Part shown: positions 7,831 through 12,435 of the stretch, piece by piece
Position numbering within the stretch: position 1 is the stretch's first letter
Layout: each line of letters starts with the position of its first letter
Source: Rhizobiaceae bacterium
GTDB lineage: Bacteria > Pseudomonadota > Alphaproteobacteria > Rhizobiales > Rhizobiaceae
Length of the DNA stretch: 12,435 nucleotides
Assembly: GCA_028865845.1 (NCBI GenBank)
Contig: JAGWJK010000035.1
Span: 1-12,435, forward strand
Direction of reading: 5' to 3'
Made by a program: the position numbers and the translations under genes
The notes under the pieces: generated by a model
The model's database searches: none
What the model saw: only the letters and a program-made list of their open reading frames with translations
What the model was told of the DNA's origin: nothing

Positions 7831-8463
7831 TTACGCCGTGGCCGATGGCCGGGCGGCTACCTTTTCGTACCATGCCTTCGTTGCCGTGGCGTCTTCGGGG
7901 ATCGGCATCGCAATGCCGTTCGTTGCGAAATCGACGGTGACAAGCGCGGTGATGTCAGCGACCGAGAAGGCCTCGCCGGCAACAAACGGGGCCTCCTTCA
8001 ACCGGGCTTCGAGATCGCCATAGAAGTTGCCGAGACGCTTCTTGCTGCGTTCGGCGAGAGCGGGGATCTGCTCGTAGGCATGAGGGCCAGAGATGGCGCG
8101 ATCCTTCAGACCGGCCACGGTATTGCGGATGGCGTCCATGACGGAAGCAAAGCCTTCGGCCTCGACGCGACGATCCCACATGGCGATAACGGCTTTTTCC
8201 TTCGGCGTGACGCCAAGAAGCGGCAGGTCGGGATAGGCCTCATCGAGGTAGCGCTGGATGGCGGGCACTTCGCCGATCACCGTTCCGTCGTCGAGAACCA
8301 GCGTCGGCACGACGACGCGTGGATTGATGGCGCGATAGGCATCGGAGAATTGTTCCTTGCTGCCGAGATCGACGGGCACGAATTCGATGTCGAGCCCTTT
8401 TTCTGCGATTAGGATGCGGACTCGGCGCGAATTCGGCGAGCCTTTGGCGTGATAGAGTTTCAT
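7831..8463 (-). CDS. Glutathione S-transferase-like protein
   Basis: This 210-residue protein has the two-domain GST layout. The N-terminal thioredoxin-like domain (1 to about 80) opens with MKLYHAKGSPNSRRVRI, with Ser9/Ser12 in the usual catalytic region, and contains the cis-proline motif VVVPTLVLDDG. The usual glutathione-binding ESxAI reads GEVPAI here, a variant that may alter glutathione binding. The helical C-terminal domain has the N-capping box in FSVADITALVTVDFA. The start at 8463 is chosen over an upstream ATG at 8553 because homology begins there, an AAAGGA ribosome binding site sits 7 bases upstream, and the longer version would overlap the preceding gene's end. It is the last gene of a probable three-gene minus-strand operon (34-bp gap after the first dehydrogenase). 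A general conjugation or detoxification role is likely; the substrate is unknown. Confidence 0.92.
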   Translation of the reverse strand: MKLYHAKGSPNSRRVRILIAEKGLDIEFVPVDLGSKEQFSDAYRAINPRVVVPTLVLDDGTVIGEVPAIQRYLDEAYPDLPLLGVTPKEKAVIAMWDRRVEAEGFASVMDAIRNTVAGLKDRAISGPHAYEQIPALAERSKKRLGNFYGDLEARLKEAPFVAGEAFSVADITALVTVDFATNGIAMPIPEDATATKAWYEKVAARPSATA

Positions 8464-8470
8464 GTGAGTG

Positions 8471-8476
8471 TCCTTT
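8471..8476 (-). promoter_or_regulatory. Ribosome binding site deciding the GST start
   Basis: AAAGGA on the minus strand, 7 bases before the ATG at 8463. Identical hexamers precede both dehydrogenase genes (9253-9258 and 10075-10080, 8-base spacers), so the three genes share the same translation signal and the internal ATG is the preferred start. Confidence 0.75.
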
Positions 8477-8497
8477 GGGTCAGGTTGTTTGGAGATT

Positions 8498-9244
8498 TCA
8501 GAGTTTGGAACCGCCATCGACGCGGAGGATTTCGCCCGTGATCCACCGGGCATCGTCCGAAGCGAGGAAGGCGACGGCGCTGGCGATATCGTCAGGCTGT
8601 GCCAGACGCTTCAGCGCCTGCATTCCAAGCGTGTAGTCGCGGCCGCCATCGCTCTTGGTGAAGCTCGACATGTCGGTTTCGACGACGCCGGGGGCGACGG
8701 CGTTGACGCGAATGCCATCCGGCCCGAGCGCGGCGGCGAAGTGCTTCACCAGGGTGTCGATCGCACCTTTGGTGGCGGCATAGGCGGGCAGCGAGCCGAC
8801 GGAGGCGTGAGCGGCAAGCGAGGAGACCAGTACGACGCTGCTATCGGTGCTCATGACCGGCCGCAATTGCTGCACCAGGAAGAACGGGGCGCGGACATTG
8901 ACCGCAAACAGCCTGTCGAAGTCCTCGATCGTCGTGTCCTCGATGGTCGCAGCCTTTGAGATGCCGGCGTTGGCAACGAGGATATCGAGGCGGCCGCCGA
9001 CGATGTCGCGTGCCTGCTTGGCGAGTTGATGCGGTCCGTCGGGCTTTGAGAGGTCGGCGACGACTTTTTCGGCGCGGCCGCCGGCCTTCCTGATCTCGGC
9101 AACGACGACATCGGCTTCGGCAGGGCTGCTGCTATAGTGAACCAGCACCTGGGCGCCGGCCTTGGCGAGCAGTAGCGCGGTTGCCCGGCCGATGCCGCGC
9201 GATGCGCCGGTGACGAGCGCGGTCTTTCCAGCAAGATTGGTCAT
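8498..9244 (-). CDS. Short-chain dehydrogenase/reductase (classical SDR), copy 1
   Basis: This 248-residue NAD(P)-dependent oxidoreductase has a Rossmann fold. The cofactor motif TGASRGIG is at 12-19, ANAG at 91-94, and the catalytic tetrad is N116, S142, Y155 and K159 (YAATK). PGVVETDM follows, and the C-terminus ends with the family pattern ITGEILRVDGGSKL. The start at 9244 (MTNLAGKTALVTG) is preferred to 9283: an AAAGGA ribosome binding site lies 8 bases upstream, and the extra 13 residues are not SDR-like and would overlap the hairpin at 9281-9304. Tyr37 followed by serines at the end of the second beta strand (VLVHYSSS) is a pattern often seen in NADPH-using members. It resembles fabG-like 3-oxoacyl reductases and glucose dehydrogenases; the substrate is unknown. 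It lies between a second SDR and a GST in one orientation. Confidence 0.93.
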   Translation of the reverse strand: MTNLAGKTALVTGASRGIGRATALLLAKAGAQVLVHYSSSPAEADVVVAEIRKAGGRAEKVVADLSKPDGPHQLAKQARDIVGGRLDILVANAGISKAATIEDTTIEDFDRLFAVNVRAPFFLVQQLRPVMSTDSSVVLVSSLAAHASVGSLPAYAATKGAIDTLVKHFAAALGPDGIRVNAVAPGVVETDMSSFTKSDGGRDYTLGMQALKRLAQPDDIASAVAFLASDDARWITGEILRVDGGSKL

Positions 9245-9280
9245 GATCTCGATCCTTTCCGATTTGGGGTGGGGAAATGT

Positions 9281-9304
9281 CACGGCCGACGCGCGCCGGC
9301 CGTG
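9281..9304 (-). other. Intercistronic hairpin between the two SDR genes
   Basis: CACGGCCG and CGGCCGTG form a perfect 8-bp stem around an 8-base GC-rich loop in the 75-bp gap between the dehydrogenase genes. On the minus strand it is followed by ACATTTCCCC, not a proper T-run, so it is more likely a transcript-stabilising or partial attenuating element than a full terminator. Confidence 0.4.
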
Positions 9305-9319
9305 TTCGTCAGAGCTTGC

Positions 9320-10066
9320 TCAGCCGGCAGTCTTGCCACCGTCGACGGTGACGATCTGGCCGGTGACGAAGGAAGACCTGGCGGAGGCGAGGAAGGCGAT
9401 CGCCGCTGCAATTTCCTCAGGCTGGCCGATGCGTCCGAGAGGGACTCCGGAGAGCAGGGCGGTCTTGTTTTCCTCAGTGCCGGTGAAGCGGTTCAACATG
9501 CCGGTCTCGGTCGGGCCGGGGGCGACCGCATTGACGCGAATGCCGAGGCCGGCCACTTCGAGTGCTGCGGATTTGGTGAGCCCTTCCACGGCATGTTTGC
9601 TGGCGACGTAGATGGAGGCGCCGGCAGCACCCTCGTGCCCGTAGGTCGAGGAGATGTTGACGATGCTGCCGCTACCCTGAGCCTGCATCACGCGCAGTTC
9701 GTGTTTCATGGCAAGCAGCGTGCCGAGCACGTTGGTATCGAAGGTGGCGGCATAGCTTTCGGCGGTCTGGGTGACGACCGGACCCGGCGTTCCTTCCGTG
9801 CCGGCATTGTTGACAGCGGCATCAAGGCGGCCGAAGCGCTCGATCGTCTGGTCGACGAGCCTGCGGACATCGTCGTCATGGCGCACGTCGGCGCGGATGA
9901 ATTCGGCCTCGGTTCCGAAGGTGCGAAGCTCAGCCGCTAAGGCATGGCCAACTTCTTCGCTACGGCCCGAGACGACAACGTGGTTTCCTTCTTTCGCCAA
10001 TGCGACGGCAGCGGCACGACCAATGCCGGTCAGGGCGCCAGTGATCAAGATAACAGGGGCAGACAT
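9320..10066 (-). CDS. Short-chain dehydrogenase/reductase (classical SDR), copy 2
   Basis: This 248-residue classical SDR has the cofactor motif TGALTGIG at 9-16 and R35 at the end of the second strand (VVVSGRSEE), which favours NADPH. NNAG is at 86-89, and the catalytic residues are N112, S140, Y153 and K157 (YVASK). PGPTETGM follows, and the C-terminus ends VTGQIVTVDGGKTAG. The start is supported by AAAGGA 8 bases upstream. It is the first gene of the minus-strand group and has the same length as the next SDR, though the two sequences are clearly diverged, so this is not a recent duplication. Expression would start in the 10067-10260 region. Substrate unknown; many relatives are annotated as glucose dehydrogenase or 3-oxoacyl reductase without evidence. 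Confidence 0.94.
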   Translation of the reverse strand: MSAPVILITGALTGIGRAAAVALAKEGNHVVVSGRSEEVGHALAAELRTFGTEAEFIRADVRHDDDVRRLVDQTIERFGRLDAAVNNAGTEGTPGPVVTQTAESYAATFDTNVLGTLLAMKHELRVMQAQGSGSIVNISSTYGHEGAAGASIYVASKHAVEGLTKSAALEVAGLGIRVNAVAPGPTETGMLNRFTGTEENKTALLSGVPLGRIGQPEEIAAAIAFLASARSSFVTGQIVTVDGGKTAG

Positions 10067-10112
10067 GATTTTAATCCTTTGAATCCGATTGATATTCTGC
10101 GGAGAAATCCAT

Positions 10113-10136
10113 TGAAGGCTTTTATGTTTTCCTTCA
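10113..10136. promoter_or_regulatory. Inverted repeat TGAAGG-N12-CCTTCA upstream of the SDR operon
   Basis: A perfect 6-bp inverted repeat with a 12-base AT-rich spacer lies 47-70 bp before the first dehydrogenase start, in its presumed leader or promoter. It could be a regulator binding site or a small leader hairpin. No regulator gene is in the window. Confidence 0.3.
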
Positions 10137-10200
10137 TTTCGTCTGGTTCGGATCGCTTCCGGTGAGCAATGATTTAGGCGCTATCCGGCTCGCTGAAAAA

Positions 10201-10240
10201 GACTTTGTAAGTCCGCTTTCCATGCCTAAAAAGTATGGAA
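10201..10240. promoter_or_regulatory. Operator-like inverted repeats over a possible promoter
   Basis: Two perfect inverted repeats sit close together: GACTT-TGT-AAGTC (10201-10213) and TTCCAT-N11-ATGGAA (10218-10240). Between and within them a plus-strand sigma70-like pair can be drawn, TTGTAA (10205-10210) and TAAAAA (10227-10232), 16 bases apart. The same stretch could also serve the divergent minus-strand operon. Placement over a promoter in a divergent region is what an operator would look like; the promoter reading is weak since the hexamers are far from consensus. Confidence 0.35.
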
Positions 10241-10393
10241 CGCCTACGAAGATTTGAGAGCTGAGGATGTTTCGCGTGGGACAGTTGCCGCCGCGACCGC
10301 CACCTGGCCAAGGGCTGCGGCGCAGGCGCCATTCGTGCAGCCCTGCGTGGCCCAGGGGTCGCGAGCCCAAGGCGAAGATTTGTTTGCTTTTTT
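10240..10393 (+). ncRNA. Candidate structured RNA: small RNA or leader with a long hairpin
   Basis: The core at 10292-10363 folds into one long imperfect hairpin. CGCGACC (10292-10298) pairs with GGTCGCG (10357-10363). After a 4-base bulge, CCTGGCCA (10303-10310) pairs with 10348-10356 apart from one bulged C. A311 can pair with T344 across a GCG bulge, GGGCTGC (10312-10318) pairs perfectly with GCAGCCC (10337-10343), and the tip holds GGCG/CGCC. A further TGGG/CCCA pair (10277-10280 with 10366-10369) may close the base. A T-rich tract (10379-10393, ending in six T) follows on the plus strand, favouring plus-strand transcription and an end near 10393. The 5' end is a guess from the weak promoter at 10205-10232. 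No known RNA family was recognised. It could instead be the 5' leader of the downstream oxidoreductase gene or a dispersed palindromic element. Confidence 0.4.
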
Positions 10394-10473
10394 GCCGCCT
10401 AATTTCTGGAAAATATCCGGTAATCGGCTACTCTTCCTTCGGGAGTCCTGGGAGGCAACTGAAGGAGAGTGCG

Positions 10474-12435
10474 ATGGCACAGAAACGCGATGTTCCAGGT
10501 ATTCGTGCTTACAGCAGCCCCGCCGGCGGCTGGGGCGCCTTGATGGCGACGGCAAAAGCCGTCCGCACCCAGATGGATGTCACCGAGGCGCCGCTACTTC
10601 TTCTTCGCACCAACAAGCCCGACGGCTTCGATTGTCCCGGCTGTGCGTGGCCGGACAAGGAACATACGTCCACCTTCCAGTTCTGCGAAAACGGTGCCAA
10701 GGCGGTGACCTGGGAGGCTACCAACAAGCGCGTGACCCCGGAATTCTTTGCCAGCCACACCGTGACCGAGCTGCAGCAATGGAGCGATTACGAGCTCGAG
10801 AACGAGGGTCGGCTGACGCATCCGATGATGTATGACAGCACCACCGATACCTACCAGCCGATCGAGTGGGATGCCGCCTTTGCCCGTATCGGCGAGGCGA
10901 TGCGCAGCCTGCCGGACCCAAACATGGTGGAATTCTACACTTCGGGCCGGGCATCGAACGAAGCCGCCTTCCTGTTCCAGATTTTCGCGCGCGAATACGG
11001 CACCAACAATTTTCCCGACTGCTCCAACATGTGCCATGAGGCGACCAGCGTCGGGCTGCCGCAATCGATCGGCATCGGCAAAGGTACGGTATCGCTCGAA
11101 GATTTCGACCATTGCGAACTGATCATCGCCATGGGCCATAATCCTGGCACCAACCATCCGCGCATGATGGGCACGTTGCATGAATGCTCGCGCCGTGGCG
11201 TACCGATCATCGTCTTTAACCCGCTGAAGGAGCGGGCGCTCGAACGCTTTGCCGATCCGCAGAACCCGATCGAAATGGGCACGTTCGGCTCTACGTCGAT
11301 TGCCTCGTCCTATTACCAGGTCAAGGTCGGCGGCGACGCGGCAGCGCTGAAAGGCATCATGAAGGCGGTCCTTGAGATGGCCGCAACGTCGATAGAGGTC
11401 CTCGACCGGGCCTTCATTACTGAACATACCCACGGCTTCGATGCTCTTGTCTCCGATATCGAGCAGACGGAATGGGCCGATATCGAGCGGGCATCGGGTC
11501 TTGCCCGTGTCGAACTCGAGCGTGTCGCGGCGGCCTACGCCAAATCCAAGGCCACGATCGTGACCTATGGCATGGGTATCACGCAGCATGCCAAGGGAAC
11601 ATCCAACGTGCAGCAGATCGCCAACCTGCTGCTGCTGCGTGGCAATTTCGGCAAGCCCGGCGCCGGCATCTGCCCCTTGCGAGGCCATTCCAACGTTCAG
11701 GGCAACCGCACGGTCGGGATCAGCGAAAAGCCGAATGCCGCCATGTTTGCCGGCATCGAGCGCGCTTTCGGCTTCAAGTCGCCGGAACATCATGGTCACG
11801 ACGCGGTCGCGGCGATGCAGGCCATGGCCGATGGCCGATCGAAGGTGCTGATCTGCCTCGGCGGCAATTTCTCGATCGCCCTGCCGGACCCGGTGCTGTG
11901 CGCGGAAGGCATGCGCAGACTCGATCTTGCCGTCCACCTCAATACTAAGCTCAACCGCTCGCATCTGCTGGTCGGCAAGCAATCGATCATCCTGCCGGTA
12001 CTTTGACGCACCGAACAGGATATCCAGGCCAGCGGCCCGCAGTCGGTGACGATCGAGGATTCGATGTCGATGGTGCATGCCTCGCGCGGCCGGCTGAAGC
12101 CGGCCTCGGACTATCTGCGCTCAGAGCCGGCGATCGTTGCCGGCATGGCGAAGGCGGCGTTGCCCCAGAGCAGGGTGGCATGGGACGAGATGGTGGCCGA
12201 TTATGACCGCATCCGCGACGCCATCGAGATCGTCTTCCCGGATTTCGAGCGCTACAACCAGCGTATCCGCGTGCCCGGCGGCTTTCGCCTCCCACTCGGC
12301 CCCACCGAGCGTGTCTGGAAAACCTCTTCGGGCAAAGCGGAATTCCTGATCTTCAGCGGTCTCAACGAGGACGCGGCCCTTGCCGATGCCGGCGTTCTCA
12401 AGCTCGCGACGATCCGCAGCCACGACCAGTACAAT
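10474..12435 (+). pseudogene. FdhF/YdeP-family molybdopterin oxidoreductase, interrupted by TGA and cut by the window end
   Basis: A molybdopterin-dependent oxidoreductase alpha subunit related to formate dehydrogenases and E. coli YdeP. Residues 1-510 precede an in-frame TGA (12004-12006). The same frame then continues open for 143 codons to the last base with coherent protein sequence ([12 protein letters not shown], then [19 protein letters not shown], and later [11 protein letters not shown], a pterin-binding-domain style motif). Cysteines C54, C57 and C71 (FDCPGCAWPD, then FCENGAKAV) mark the N-terminal domain. C187-H188 in NMCHEATSVGL matches the Sec140-His141 position of E. coli formate dehydrogenase H, with Cys as the probable Mo ligand. 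GHNPGTNHPRMMG and RGHSNVQGNRTVG are also family-like. Start: ATG at 10474 with GAAGGAG at 10461-10467; the longer open frame back to 10267 is not family-like. Full relatives are about 760 residues, so the end is missing. If the TGA is real and not read through, a truncated inactive protein results. If it is a sequencing error, the gene is intact. Confidence 0.85.
12004..12006 (+). other. In-frame TGA, codon 511 of the oxidoreductase gene
   Basis: The codon order is CTG CCG GTA CTT TGA CGC ACC GAA. As recalled from family members, this site reads LP-x-LGRTE, so Gly (GGA) is expected and one G-to-T change explains the stop without a frameshift. It does not coincide with the Mo-ligand site (C187), where formate dehydrogenases carry selenocysteine. 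Confidence 0.85.

Noticed and set aside
10045..10137. 30-codon leader-like open frame (MKENIKAFNGFLRR...) overlapping the start of SDR copy 2
   Set aside because: No ribosome binding site before its ATG, it overlaps the real gene in another frame, and it has no run of regulatory codons.
10267..10473. N-terminal extension of the molybdoenzyme from an upstream ATG
   Set aside because: The Arg/Pro-rich translation is unlike the family, it covers the hairpin element and T-tract, and a strong ribosome binding site supports ATG 10474.
12004..12006. Selenocysteine codon in the molybdoenzyme
   Set aside because: The Mo-ligand position is already Cys (C187) followed by the expected His, the TGA is in a different domain where Gly is expected, and the downstream hairpin is too small for a SECIS element. 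Kept only as an unlikely alternative.
10594..12078. 494-codon open frame on the minus strand opposite the molybdoenzyme gene
   Set aside because: It is a shadow frame caused by high-GC codon bias. Its translation is rich in Arg, His and Asp with no family motif, while the plus strand has clear conserved motifs.
1..12435. CRISPR array, insertion sequence, tRNA gene or prophage signs
   Set aside because: No regularly spaced repeats, transposase-like proteins, terminal inverted repeats with target duplications, or tRNA-like cloverleaf were seen on either strand.

Overview
The window (about 60% GC by eye, strong third-position G/C bias, tightly packed operons with ATGA/TGATG overlaps) looks like a chromosomal segment of an alphaproteobacterium, most likely Rhizobiaceae (Rhizobium/Agrobacterium/Ensifer type). 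This rests on codon style, the fused two-domain peptide-type ABC ATPase and the overall protein character; no rRNA or other taxonomic marker is present.

Region A (1-6686, + strand) is one compact operon: the 3' part of a family-5 (peptide-type) solute-binding protein, two DppB/DppC-type permeases, a fused DppD-DppF-type ATPase, a signal-less PBP4B/YfeW-like serine hydrolase with SLTK, YSDIN and HTG motifs, and anmK (anhydro-N-acetylmuramic acid kinase). A periplasmic lytic transglycosylase follows (6766-7731). The gene products trace a peptidoglycan-recycling route: the transglycosylase makes anhydro-muropeptides, the ABC importer could bring them in, the serine hydrolase is an unassigned cytoplasmic step, and AnmK phosphorylates the anhydroMurNAc. 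The substrate assignment of the importer is inference.

Region B (7770-10066) is bounded by a perfect 12-bp hairpin that probably terminates both converging transcripts. On the minus strand, in transcription order, lie two 248-aa classical short-chain dehydrogenases and a 210-aa glutathione S-transferase-like protein, each preceded by the same AAAGGA ribosome binding site; they probably form one redox/detoxification operon.

Region C (10067-10473) is a 407-bp divergent intergenic region. It holds several inverted repeats that look like operators, a possible promoter, and a long, strongly structured hairpin element (10292-10363) followed by a T-rich tract, a candidate small RNA or structured leader.

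Region D (10474 to the window end, + strand) is an FdhF/YdeP-family molybdopterin oxidoreductase, interrupted by an in-frame TGA at 12004-12006. The same frame stays open with family-like sequence to the last base, so this is either a one-base nonsense mutation or sequencing error (pseudogene), or, less likely, a recoded stop.
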